A stretch of DNA of 64,000 bases from Caenorhabditis elegans (taxonomy: Eukaryota > Nematoda > Chromadorea > Rhabditida > Rhabditidae). The position numbers and the translations under genes were made by a program. Shown piece by piece: positions 1 through 12,382 of this stretch; positions within the stretch are counted from its first letter, which is position 1; each line of letters starts with the position of its first letter. The stretch spans positions 14,198,001 to 14,262,000 of the forward strand of contig NC_003284.9 of the NCBI RefSeq assembly GCF_000002985.6, read 5' to 3'. The notes beneath the pieces were generated by a model. The model made no database searches. It was given only the letters and a program-made list of their open reading frames with translations, and had not been told where the DNA came from.

Positions 1-106
1 AACGATAAACATTTTGAGAAATTTTTGAATTTTTTTTCTGATTATTGAATTAGAACAAATTATTACACCTAACTCCCAACATTTGTCTTTAAAAAATATA
101 ACTAAC

Positions 107-1729
107 CTCATTTTTTCCGAATCCCAAAATTTTGTGATCACCGTTCCATTGCAGCTCTGCAGCAGATGTATTGGAGCTAGTGGTGCTTGCGGTCGTCTCC
201 ACTGGAGAAATGCTCTTCGGCGTGCCTAGCTTACCGCTGGCCACTGCGCCGTCACTGTAAATTCGAATATGGGCGGGTTGGAGGTCTTTGTCAACATGAT
301 CTAATCGGATTTTTTTAAATTTAAGCCGCTCTATAACACTCCTCCCAACTAATTCTCTACCTCCCAAATCGAAAATTAAAACCTACCAACTCTCCAGTTC
401 ACTTTTGATTTGTGGCTGATAACCAGGCGAGCCTCCTTTCAGGGGCTCCCCATCCAAAACATCTGTTTGTTGTTGATCTTCACTTTTGTGCTCCTGGCTC
501 TTTTCGTTGCTTCTTTTTGGTTTTTGTTTCTCTTGGAGGCGGTACTTTGCACGTCGGTTTTTGAACCACACCTAAACCAATATTGAAAATTGACTAGAAA
601 TATTTTCGTATAATATAAATTTACAAAATGAAATATCAAATCCTATCTAGATAACACCTGAATTTCTCACCTGAATTCGACTTTCTTGAAGACGAATCTG
701 GTCGGCGACTCTCTCGCGAGCAAATACATCAGGATACTGAGTTTCGTTAAACAATGTCTCTAAAATTTCCAACTGCTGACGGCTGTAAGTGGTTCGTTCG
801 CGACGATTCTTCCGTGGGATCATTGCTGAAAATGTTGAGAGTTACTTTTTTTTAGATTTAAAGTGTTTTAAAACTTGTGGTTAGAATGAACAACACACCT
901 ATCAGTTTTATCACCTCGTTATTTACCTAGATTTACAATATAATTTTTTTGACTTCATAATTTTAACGGTGTAATTAGTATCAAGCAAATCTTATTATCC
1001 CTTACATTTTTCGTAATACAAATTCATAGTGTGCGATTAGTAAAAACTAGTGAAGATGTCGAAATACAGTAGATGACATACATGCACGCCGTCACAATAA
1101 ACTGGTATCGACAGAGATTCAGAAGTGTGAAGAGAGAACAGTGGGTATGCAAATTCCAAATGCGATTATGATTATTCACTTCCCCTCTTGTCCTCGATTT
1201 TTGTTGAAGATACCTTGAGGCGTACAGTAAGAAGTTAAAAGTGCTTCTGAAGGTAAGGACACCAAATCCCTCCCACTTATGGCGAAGAGGTCATCCGACT
1301 GCTGTTTACTATTATTTACTATTACTGTTTCTAATCTGGGATTAAATGGTGAGGAAGGAATGAAAGTCAATTATATCCCGGAATAAGTGGTGAAATGATA
1401 TAGGTCTAGGAAATTATGTTAGATGAAATCGGAGGAATTACCCCAAGCTGCACATTTTTTAGAAGTTAAGGTGTAAATCAACGTGGCTATGTCAAGTTAT
1501 TTAAATTATTCATCTTATGTAGCCTAAATAAAGTTCAAATATCAAAATGCTGAGTACATGGGCGCGCATGTATTCCTCAGTTATTTCAACTACAGAGACA
1601 TTAAAAAGTAATTTCTTCATGAATACCTGCATTGTATGGTGCTCCACTAAACATAGTCATTGGTTGAACCGGATAATTGAACCCGGTTGTGGCAGTTGAA
1701 GGAATTGTGAAGTAACTATAGCTGGTCAT
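107..1729 (-). CDS. ceh-36: Otx/bicoid-class homeodomain transcription factor, partial (C-terminus off the left edge)
   Basis: Exons, minus strand: 1731-1627 (ATG at 1729), 825-671, 571-387, 254-107, then a donor leading out of the window. All junctions keep frame. In the short form residues 40-99 are a paired-like homeodomain: [19 protein letters not shown], then ESRIQ, then VWFKNRRAK. Homeodomain position 50 is lysine (residue 89), the hallmark of the bicoid/Otx class that binds TAATCC. A polar Lys/Glu/Gln tail follows, then a Ser/Thr-rich segment. The worm has three Otx genes; this homeodomain is the divergent one (Asn, Tyr and Gln where ttx-1 and ceh-37 have Gln, Phe and Ala), which fits ceh-36, a terminal selector of ASE and AWC sensory neurons. 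The symbol rests on recalled homeodomain sequence. The acceptor at 1732 directly precedes GGATG, so the first exon shown may be trans-spliced or joined to an upstream exon. Confidence 0.85.
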
Positions 1730-2170
1730 CCCTGAAAAATATAACAATTGTTGAAAATGGAATTGTAAAGTATAGTGTAAGAAGTTCACGTGAAGAAGTT
1801 TGGTTGTCTAATTGTAATAATGAAAAGTAAAGTGCAACGAGTACTGTAGCTTTACTACGTCAGAACGAAGGTGCACAAGTGAATGAACTTTAGATACTTA
1901 CCATTAGTAGGTTTTGAACAATGATATGTTGTTACAGTAGCCCGGAGATTCGATAAATTTGAATACTCAATTCATATTTTTTCAAGAGTTAAAACTCGAA
2001 TCTAAACACATCTTCAAGTAACTGTTGAACTCTACATTTTAATATTTTAAACTCAAAGCCCGAGTCGAATTTAGTACATTACCCTAATAGACATGCTAAT
2101 GTGGCTGGCCCATCTTGGCCGGCTGGTGCTCGCCAAAAAAGTAGCCTAGAATTATGGTATTAGACAAGAT

Positions 2171-2176
2171 TAATCC
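2171..2176 (+). promoter_or_regulatory. TAATCC, K50 homeodomain binding site
   Basis: An exact TAATCC lies about 440 bp upstream of the homeobox exon. K50 homeodomain proteins such as the one encoded here bind this sequence. The site is seen; autoregulation through it is inference. Confidence 0.35.
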
Positions 2177-3128
2177 TCCAAGCCTGCCCTTCCGAAAAAA
2201 AGACCCATGCTCGTGTACCTACAAAGGTAAGCAGATTTGAATCAATGATGAGCCGATTCATTATAAGAGACTATGAGGGGGTATTGAAGAGTGGTGTGGT
2301 AAGAGGGTAATAAATTAGCACATTTTGAGGCGATTGTAAAACTGAAATGTTAGTTTTGGCATGGGTAAGACTCGAGCACACATACACACACCAAACCCGG
2401 TTAAGCGGTTTATTAGCGCCTCGATAAAATAACATTGAAAGAAAATTAATGGTGATAATATGATTGAAAGAAGAGCACAAAATGAAGCACACAAGGAGGA
2501 GCAGGAGTGTGGGAGGAACCCCGCCTTGTTCAAGAAGTACCGTAGTAGAATGGAGAGGTAAATGTTTAAGGAATCTGGGAAATGTTCGATTACTTGATGA
2601 GTTATAGGGGTGAAAGGTCGCAATTTGAATTGGGGAAAGAATATATGAATTTAACCGTCGAATAATCTGAGATGCCCATAAAATAAGACAGATTTGCTTA
2701 AATGCCGCCTTATCGGAGGAAAAACCAATAGGGTTCTATTATTTTCAAATTTAAAATTAGGGAGCTGATTTTCTTAATGGAACTTTACTGTAGCCTAAGT
2801 TATTTAATTTTCGAAAATATTTCAAGATTTCAAAGAGTTTAAAGTGATTCTAATAAACTAAAAATATCACAAAGCGAGACATAACTGACAAAACTAGAAA
2901 AGACTAGATATTCATGGGCCTTTCAAGTCAGCAAATTTTGAGAGAAGGTAGAAATGAAAGTGGTTCAAAAACAAATTCGAATTGTAATTATCATAAAATG
3001 TTTGGTAACATTTTAATCAACATTAAATCATATTGAAACAACAAGACCCAATTTGCAAGATTAGTTGCAGAACGGCTTATAACGGGTTTAAGACCCGATT
3101 TAAAGGTTAGTCCCCTTAAAAGGTAGGC

Positions 3129-3134
3129 GGATTA
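3129..3134 (-). promoter_or_regulatory. TAATCC (reverse), K50 homeodomain binding site in a GC-richer island
   Basis: GGATTA on the plus strand, that is TAATCC on the gene's strand, sits inside a GC-richer island (about 3050-3290) roughly 1.4 kb upstream of the homeobox exon. It is a candidate autoregulatory element. Confidence 0.35.
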
Positions 3135-6100
3135 GTGACTTTTCTCATCACAATACGCGTGGAAACACCCCCCTAAAATAAATGGATCATGAGCCACCGC
3201 AATAGGCGTGTCCGTCGTTCCGTTTCCCCAATGATCATACGTACGGGGCGGAGCGTTGTTACTGTACTGCCTCGTCATTCTTGTTTGTTAGACTGTCACT
3301 AACACTTGGGAGAAGATGTGTGAGCGTGTGGAAGAGGAATGAATCAAATTGACAGACCTCGGGTATGAATTTGTAGTTTTTGATTTGAGGTGTGAACTAG
3401 AAATGTCATCATGAGTTACTGTTGTTGTTTTGTGTTGAGAATGTAATGCATGAAGAAATAATAAAGTGTATTGTTCTAAACTCATGAATTCTGTGGTTTG
3501 GTTTTGGCAGCTTCAGTCTTCAAATTCAAGTTCATTGTACTAGAGCAATATTGTATAATAATAAGTCAAAACTAAATTGTCAAAGTTATATTATAAATTT
3601 GTGGCAATTATATTGTGTGACAAGAAAAATTGTGCGAGCACTATTTTTAATTCTAAATATTTGTGGTATTGTGCTTACCTAAATGTTGTTTATATTCCCT
3701 CAAATTCTCACAATTTTTTTTCAAGAAAAACATCTTCAAATAAGATAAGTATTTTCAAAAAAAGTTTTGACTCCAATTTTAATTAGCCTTAGAGGTAGGC
3801 GGCAAACAAATGGTTTCAGCAAATTAACATACTCAAGAAATTTAGGCGGTCGGCAAACGAAAGTTATTTTGAAGTTAGGCAAGAAATGTTACAGTAGTGA
3901 TGTTACTGTGGCTAAATTAATTACTGCTCACCTCTGAAATTTTTAAAAATATTAATACATAAAGACTTTTCACAGAAACTAAGAAATAAACTTCTTTAAA
4001 TGGTTCTATCTGAACTGATTAAAGTGAAGAGCAGTGTGATTTTTACTTCAATGTTCACATGTTAACTGAATATTATCTACATGACATTGTTAGAGTACCT
4101 ACCTTTTTAGGCACGTATGGCTGAAAAGTGAGAAATGCTGCCTGTCATCACAGAAAGTGTGGCTGTAAGGTGTGAGCTGCTATTGTTACGAGGTCAAAGT
4201 GAAGATCTGTGGGTAGGTGTGAAATAAATGTGAAATGCTAATTTTGAAATGGCAAATAACCATTTGCTATTCAGAAAAAAACTAGATTTTGGACTGCGGA
4301 GCAATGTAGTTTAGTCGTTTGATTCGCTACTTCTACTTTGGAAATATGCTAATTAATGATACATTTCCGGTCTAAAGTTTGATTAATATAAAATTTTGCA
4401 AAAAAAGTTATGCGATTTTCAGTGATCTAATTATAAATATAAAAATAACTAATTATATTTCAAAAATTATATTTTAGCACTTTCAAATAACTTGATCTAA
4501 AAACAATTTTTTAAAGTGTTAAATAAGAGAAATTTGTACCTAAAATGCGAAACAAAACTATTTATTCTAGACTGTTCAACTTTTCTCCATACCCCTCTCC
4601 CTATTCCATTTTCTCATCATCACATCATCCCTCAGCAGGAGGTCATAATTTGATGAAAATTCGAAAAAGAACTGCCCTAGTTTTTGTTTCTGTTATGCAA
4701 TACATTTATTTTTATGATTGGTAGAAGTTTTAAGTTTAAAATACAACTTTTCATATAAATTTTGGTGATAATAGGAAAGTTTGAAATTATTCTTAAAATT
4801 TAAATCTTGTGGCTTGAAACATTTCCAAAATACTAAGACAGAAACAGAATGAAAAATGCAAAAATTTACGAATTCTTAAAATTTTTGAAAAAAAAAACTT
4901 AATTCAAATCTTTTGAGCAGTAAAGCTCTATTGCTGTTAGGTTAGATTCCCAAGCATAGTTTACCTGTCGGACACGCGTAAGTATCAATAATCTGCCCGC
5001 AAGTGCCCGGAAAGAAGAATGTGATCATAAAACATCCGTAATTAACGGGTATTTATGGGGAAGTTACACAACTTCTAAGTGTACCTAGGAGGAGAGGGAG
5101 AGTTGTAAACTCAGACGAAGAGGGGCTGGCTAGGCTATATAAGTTAATTGGTCTGAGGTTGAAACAGTTACTGAGTGACCCCTAAAGCCATGATGAGGTG
5201 CGGGGAAATTTGAATTTTATGTTCATGGAAAAAGTTTGAAAGTTTTATTCAGAAGTTTAGCCTACCCCCGCACCTATTATCAAAGTTTACTAAAATTATA
5301 ATTAATATTTGGAAAAAAAAACTCTAGAGCCAAAAAAATCCGAGAACCGATAAAGAACCATCATACCGGAATACTTCCTGGTTTCTATCGTTATCACCAA
5401 ATCTAATCAAAACATTTCTGGTCCTGTCAGCGGTTACGTAAAGAATGATACAAGTTATGGGGCTGGTTGTGCTCAAATGTTCCAATGTTTGCACACTGTT
5501 ATAGTCAGCTAAATTGGGTAGTTGACCTGGTTAATGAGCACACGTCTTATCAGATTAACAATAACAGGAAGAACAAGTAATAGGGCCATGATTCGTGGTG
5601 TATTCTAGACAAGTTTTCCAAAATTCTTGCGTTTATTTTCAAAAATGTTAAGAATTATTGAAAATCATTAAGCAATTGAATAGATAAAATGATATGATAA
5701 AATGCATTTTAGTCCAGATAAATATAGTTTGAATATTTACTGGGATAGATTTTCATTATTTTACAATTAGTACATTTTGTGTTTTAGTCTAGAGAAAGTT
5801 ATAAGCACTTTTAACTGTAGTTTACGTTTTTTGTGTAGTCAATTTTCCTATGTTAAATCTGTTAAATTATCTTGTTTTTTGAATACTTAAAGGTTTAAAT
5901 AAATTTCTTTTGCGTATCCTATACTAATGAGTTCTATGGAATAGAGTTACCTTGAATGAGTACCATTGGAATAAAGATAAGACTCTCCAAATGTTAATGA
6001 AGTAGAAAACACATTGTGAAGAGCTAATTATAATAGAATAACCGAGGTTAAGGTTAAAAAATGAAATAAATGAAAAATGAAACATACATTTTCATATATT

Positions 6101-8700
6101 CATGTCATATTGTTTCTACACATGTTTCTATTTTCAATAAAAAATCTCAAAATAGAAGATCATCATTCTGACATCACAATCGACTCAATTTTTAACCGTT
6201 TCTCATGTTGCCACAAAATTGAGGTCAAAGACAAAAATGAGAGTCGTGAATAAAATTAAAAACAGAAATGAACTGCGTTCAAAAGTGTATATGACCCAAT
6301 ACTATCAGCTTGCAAGTTAATCCCACGACATTTTCAGATCTCCGAATGTGCACTTTTGAAGGGCAAAAAACATAGAGTAAGAGTTTTCCAGGTGTATAAG
6401 TCCTGAAGGCAAAAAAAAATCGAAAGTGTTGTTTTGCAACACGTTACGGATACACAAAAACTTTTGAACTTTATGGAATTTTCACAAAATTGTATAGGTA
6501 CGTACGGCTTACTTTATCTAGATGGATGAACAATTGACTGTTGCTGTTTTAAGTAATCCTTTCTTCAGTTTTATGAAAAATTCAATTTTATGAAAATCCT
6601 GTTCTCAAAAATTTTGAAATTGTTTTTTTTATTTATCGGTGTTCTTTCATGCATATATTGAACCAAGCCAAATTTTGAACCTTTTCACATATTTGAATGC
6701 ACATAAGATTGAATGTGGCAACGACACCTTTGTTCAAATGGAACAACAAATTCAGTCAATTTAAAACCCGTTTAGGTTGACGTAGAGCTGGGCTGGAACT
6801 TTGAAGACAAAATGAGAAATGTTAGATTCAATATAAATAAATTCGAAAAGTTATGTTTATTAAAAAAGAATGGCGACATTTTACAAAAGTTGGTGTACTT
6901 GACAATACATTTATTTAAAATGAAAAATATATTTTAAAAAAGTATTCAAATTATTGAATTTGTTCTACGTAGGTTTCACAAGTTCATAAAACTTTCTGGT
7001 TAATGAAACAACTTTTATATATTAGTACTATCATGATGCACTTCCCCTTGAGGATTCACATCGAATTTTTTAAAACTGAAATTTCTTCCTCTGTTATGCA
7101 TTTTTATGAAATCACGTGCTATACAATTGAATAATAGTAGAAATAAAAAAATATATCTGGGAGCGAGTTACGTGCCCTTGAATTAGATTTCATACTTTGT
7201 CAAGTTATGCTCCAGGAGCCTTTTACCCCCATAAAAAAACTATTAGACATTTAATAAAATACCTCAGAGCTTGATTCCGTCTACAATGCATATCACTTTC
7301 AACATATATAAAACAATTTTTGATACAAAATTAGCTATAATAATAGACGATTCAATATTTAGAATTTATTGTGCATGTTACTGTCTGGTGTCAACACGAT
7401 GTGATACCTCCAGTCAGGTGTTCAATGAACTAATTTGATCTCCCAAAGTGGACGTAGATCGTGCTCACACCTATTGGTGCTAGCTACAGTTGAGGAGACA
7501 ATGCAATACATGAATAAGTGAAAATTCCAGAATATCTAACTAAATGCATTCCAAGTGGTGTTTTGCTAATAAACTGGAACACATTTTTTCAACAATTGGA
7601 TATTAAATTAAATACTTTTTAATTTTGATAGTTTTTTTTTTTAAATCACCAGTTTTAAATTTGAAAAATGTACTACTCACACTTATCAGATTCTGAAATA
7701 TGACTACCGTGAAAATATTATGCCAGCGAAAAAAAAACCAACTTACCAATGAGCTTTGCGAGAAGTGTCAAATTATTTGTAAAACAGTCTGGCTTTAGAA
7801 ATTCCATATTTAGTTTGAATAAGTCAATGTTTGAATAAAATAACACAACATCGAATAGAACTTTTGACATCAGAAAATACAAATTCCATGTTGTGCTGCT
7901 ACGCATCACATTATAAGTCTTAACAATTACTAAAAATAGAGAGCACGAGACAATATGAGGAATGTATCAAGAATATGGGACACAGTCACGTAAGTGATCA
8001 AAAGATTTATGGAAATCGAAAAACATAAACATTATTTTTTCATTTTTCCTAGTTTTGATGTGTTGAAACCCCTAACTATCAGTGGACAATTTGGCTCTAG
8101 AGACATTCTAGATTCAAATTATTTTATACTCAAAGGGAGACTAAAAGATTATAATTACTCGAAATGACCTCAATAATAAGACTTTTAAACATTGCATCAA
8201 AAATGATTTATGGCAGCTCAGCTTTTTTTCTTCAATTTTTTGAACCGGTATATTGTTTTAATTTTTTCAAAAAAAAAGTCTAAATGAACCAACGAATATG
8301 GTGTAGTACTAATAGAGTAAACATGCCAGTCCACCTTCAATTTGCCTTGGTTACCAGTATGAAAAAACAAAGCACCAGTTGACACAATATTTCCGTGTTC
8401 AAAACCAATACCATACACCCCTGCCAAACAATTCCCGTTTTGCTCCGCCACATACTTCTACTCATAAAAATTTCACTTCCAATCAGTTGACAGCACAGTC
8501 GTAAATTACTGATAGCTGTGCTAATACCCAGCTTAGTTCACTTTTTGTTTGTGTAACAAAATGTGAAATGGCGAGAAATGGCGCCTGTGTGATGGTTACA
8601 TTGTGTGCGATGATTATTAAGAACGAACGATGTGTTACTGTGGAAAAAAACGGAAATGGCAATAAGTTACGGGAATTATTGTGCTTACTAACTAGTAACT

Positions 8701-8733
8701 TTATATATATATATATATATAATATAAATATAA

Positions 8734-8780
<47 letters not shown>
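8701..8780. repeat. TA-rich microsatellite
   Basis: An uninterrupted-looking TA dinucleotide tract, broken only by short AATAAATA segments near its left third. Tyr/Ile-alternating frames across it on either strand are translation artefacts of the repeat. Confidence 0.95.
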
Positions 8781-8784
<4 letters not shown>

Positions 8785-9811
8785 TCAATGCAGTTTAATG
8801 CAGTAACAAAAATGAACTCCATCACACAATATTTTAGGCGAAAATGATTTTTAAAATCAATTATATATGTATATGTCAAAAACACGCAATTTTTGTTTTA
8901 ACATTCCACATTTATAGAACAGCCATCTCTCATTTCCGTACCTAGTTCGTTTTCTATCGTTCCAATTAGCATCCATCTCTATGTCATTTTCGTGAAAGGC
9001 AGCTGGCTGCACATTGACGCTCCTCATTTTTATTCTCTTCCACCACTGTCTTGTATTTTCTATTCATCCAGGTAATTGAAAAATGGCAGTGTTAATGAAA
9101 GTGAGAGTGCAAAGAATGAGAATAGGCACACGAGAAAAGTTGTTTTAGGGAGTATTATGAAAAATGTGTTATCCGAATATGCTCAAAAATGTCTCATTAA
9201 AAGTTTTACAGATACAACTACAAGAAGCAATAATATTGCTCGACTATATTTCAGAAAAAATATAGTATTAATAAATCCGCTTATTGAGCAGTAAAAAAAT
9301 TTTTTTTTAAAGTGTGCAAATGTGTAATTTTGCAACAATGAACTGTTCATGTTCTTTTAATCCATGAACTCTTCGTTTAGGATACCATATCAGTTCTGCA
9401 GGAATTTCTTTGAAAACACTTATCTACCAGGTCATGATTTTTCAGAAGATCTGAGCTGAATATAAATTATATGGCCTATATCGCAAAGCTGGTAGGTCGC
9501 ATTTTTTTCAGATAGGTTTAACCTCACGAGTTTACGATATACATATGAGGTATACTATATAATATATAAAGATTTGTAAAAAATGTGCAAATGATTACAG
9601 GTCTTTTTTTTAGCTTCTCATAGTGAATACGGAATTTTAATGACTCTGGACCTAATTTTCCCTTTGTGAAACATTTTTTTCAACTTCTCGACACTAAAAT
9701 ACTGATTTTAAATGTCCTGAGTCTCCCTGAAGAATTGATAACACAATTATAATCCCTCATAAATCGATCGTAAAATTTCCTAATCAAAAAGGGAGGATCA
9801 TTTCTACTCAC

Positions 9812-9851
9812 CATCATTCATCGCATTTTTGTTGCTGTCACTAGGCTCCAT
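9812..9851 (-). CDS. Candidate distal first coding exon of the homeobox gene
   Basis: On the minus strand an ATG at 9851 opens 13 codons (MEPSDSNKNAMND) plus one base and then meets a consensus donor (G|GTGAGTAG). The phase is 1. The homeobox exon that starts at 1731 begins GG-ATG, so joining the two restores a glycine codon and continues into MTSYSY in frame. This would give a long isoform with a roughly 8.1 kb intron. Frame, donor and orientation are visible. The connection is inferred; the exon could instead belong to a transcript with other exons in between that I could not identify. Confidence 0.35.
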
Positions 9852-12376
9852 TAGGGAAGACAGTCGAAAGAGTAAGTGTGGATAAGCAATGGTTATTGAT
9901 TTTCGAAACAAAAGTTCCACAACTGAGATAGGTATACTGTGGAAACCAAAGAGTTTTTACACAAAAATGTTGCGTTATTCAAGTTACAGAGGTGAGTTTT
10001 GCTGGAGTAGTGTCTCGTTTTGTGGGTTTCTTTCGACTCTCTTCGTTTTTCAGTGCTCCGAGTCTTGTTCTGGCTCACAAAAGTTTTGATATCAGTTGTC
10101 GGAGCACGAGAAATGGCGATAAATCATTATCACACCCACCACCGTCTATAGAGTGTACTCATGACACAGACAGGCAACAGTAAAATATTTGGGTCGGTAT
10201 TCGATAATTTATAAGGTTTTCGGAGTAGTGATGATAAATAAAAACAGTTTTTACAATGAAAAGATGAGGGAGCTTTATTGTAAAACGGTAAAAACGCCTA
10301 AAAACAAGAAAAAAAGGATATAATTCAGATAAACTGAACCACACACGAAACGCCTACAAACCACGCAAGAGCTTTGTTTCGTGGTTTCCAAGCGTTCACT
10401 GCATGGTTCAATGCCGCCGGTGTGGTTACCGGAAAATGGCTGCAGGTAGGCCATGAAGGTGCCTTCAGGTAGGCCCATCGAAAATGTGAATGTCACAAAT
10501 TGAAGTGAGAATGGAATGGCATTCATATAATCAAATTCAAAATACAATATTAACTACATTTTCAAAGCCACAATTTTCAAATCACAAGTTTGTATTCCGT
10601 AGTATCGCAAAAATGTTAATAATTTTCCAGGAGAAAACTTTCGAAATTTAAATGATTGTTATATAGAGAAGAATTTAAAAAAAAGCTAAAACACTTTTAT
10701 TACAGTATTTCCACCATCAAACTTGCAGTGAGCTAGATCGTGTGAAAATATTAGAGGCTACAAAACTAATGTCAGATTGAATAGTATGGGTGTGAGACTG
10801 ATAGAAAGTCAAAACAGCGACGTTAAAATTGTGGAAAAATTGAAACAGTTTGAAAATAAAAATTCTGGTGGTCTTAATATTAATGGTTGAATATTTTTTG
10901 AAAAATTGAGTGCATATCTTTTCACAATTAAAATAAATACAATTAAAAATACAATTTCTATATATACAATTTCCTATACAATTTCCTAAAAGTAGACTTA
11001 TATGTACACGTCATCAGTTAAGAATTCACAAACTACAAACTAAAAACAATGATTAAAAAACCTTTGAAACTTACATGAATGACGATCATAGTTGCGAAAG
11101 ATGGCGACAAATGCGACAATTTTAGACAGAAGTCAAAGAAGGCAGAAAATGAAATCTGAAAATAACTTTTTCGATAAAATTCGGAAATATAGAAATTGAA
11201 AAATTTGAGAATGGAAAATTTGGAAAAAGAGAATTGAGAATTGTTGCAGTATCAAAACAGAAAAGTATAAAATAGCGGTTGCGATGGTGATGAATAGGTG
11301 TCAACGGAGATAGAGGATGAGGGAGCAGTCATCGACCGGAAGGACAACCGGAAGCACATTAGACTAGCAAGAGCCGGTGGCTCAGGTCATGAAGACACCA
11401 ATCAAAGATTGTTAAGGTGCACTTCATTCAATTAGTCAGCTGATGAAAATGTTTCGAATTTTGAGCCCGTCACAACATCCTGGCCGGAGTATGTCATTTC
11501 CTGAAAGTGGATTTCGATAATAGGAACCACATGCAAACTATGAAAGGTGCAAGTCACCGATTTGGGAGTGGTTCAGACTTTAGGGGCATAAAAGAACAAT
11601 ACGAGAATTTAAAATTTAATAAGCTTTGGCTATTACAATACAGTCAGACGAATACATTATTAAAAGCTTAAAAACTTCAAAAGATTCAATTAATTTTTTA
11701 ACCGCTTCAACACTTTTTGAAAATCCAAAAGTGTCCAAGAATCGATTTATTACCGAAGAGTTTTAAGGTTACAAGAAAAATTAAAAAAGTATGAAAAAAC
11801 CATAATATCCCAGTAATTAGTTGAAAGCTGAGGAAAATGTGATGTTTGAAAAAAACCCCCATTTTCAAAATACAACGCTACCAATATTAAACGTTCACTT
11901 TTTTTCTCTACGCAGTAATTTGTATGTATTTGAAAATATGCTTAAATATTTTCGAAACAAAATTCTGATTGTAGATAAAGTTTTCAAAGAATTTTCTCAG
12001 ACAAAGGGCCACAAATTAAAGAAAAAATATTGGATACTATTTTAGAAACAAGTGAAAAAATTTTAAATTCAGTATTGATTCCTATGTATCAGCTTTCAAT
12101 TAAACTTTAGTGTCTAAATTTAATAGCTACAATCAAAATAGGAAGATATATAAATGCGGAAAACATGTTGAAATGGAAACAAATCCAAATCAGTGATTAA
12201 GGATTGGAACTCAAGTTTGAGTGCTGAATCAAAATTTTAAAGGTCTCAGTTTTTGTATACTAGGCTATGCCTAAAAATGTATGACATGGTGTGTTCAAAA
12301 AATTAATTACAATTTGAAATTCATTTTCATTTAAAAGTGCGGTTTCAGAAATAACACACAATTTATGATCAAAAAG
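9852..12376. other. Intergenic, no gene recognised
   Basis: No splice-supported frames were found. Around 10330-10500 there is moderately GC-rich sequence with short repeated units (GGTAGGCC and similar) that looks like dispersed repeat debris. The rest is AT-rich. Confidence 0.4.
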
Positions 12377-12382
12377 AATCTA

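Larger units (their letters stand above)
1732..9811. other. Non-coding region upstream of (or a large first intron in) the homeobox gene
   Basis: No convincing coding exon was found in 8 kb. Reading frames on the minus strand near 7718-7909 and 8218-8451 look protein-like for a few dozen residues but have no consistent splice partners. A GC-richer island at about 3050-3290 contains a TAATCC site and stands out against the AT-rich surroundings. Otherwise the stretch is AT-rich sequence and a TA-dinucleotide tract. Confidence 0.5.

Noticed and set aside
1176-1370. Protein-like minus-strand frame between homeobox exons 1627 and 825
   Set aside because: It has a possible acceptor and donor, but joining it to the preceding exon in phase gives an immediate stop, so it is not an alternative exon.
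8218-8451. Minus-strand frame starting MAEQNGNCLAGVYGIG, considered as a gene fragment
   Set aside because: The first 50 residues look protein-like, but the frame runs into low-complexity Phe/Lys sequence and I found no partner exons or family.
8483-8885. Tyr/Ile repeat frames on both strands
   Set aside because: They are translations of the TA microsatellite and carry no splice support.
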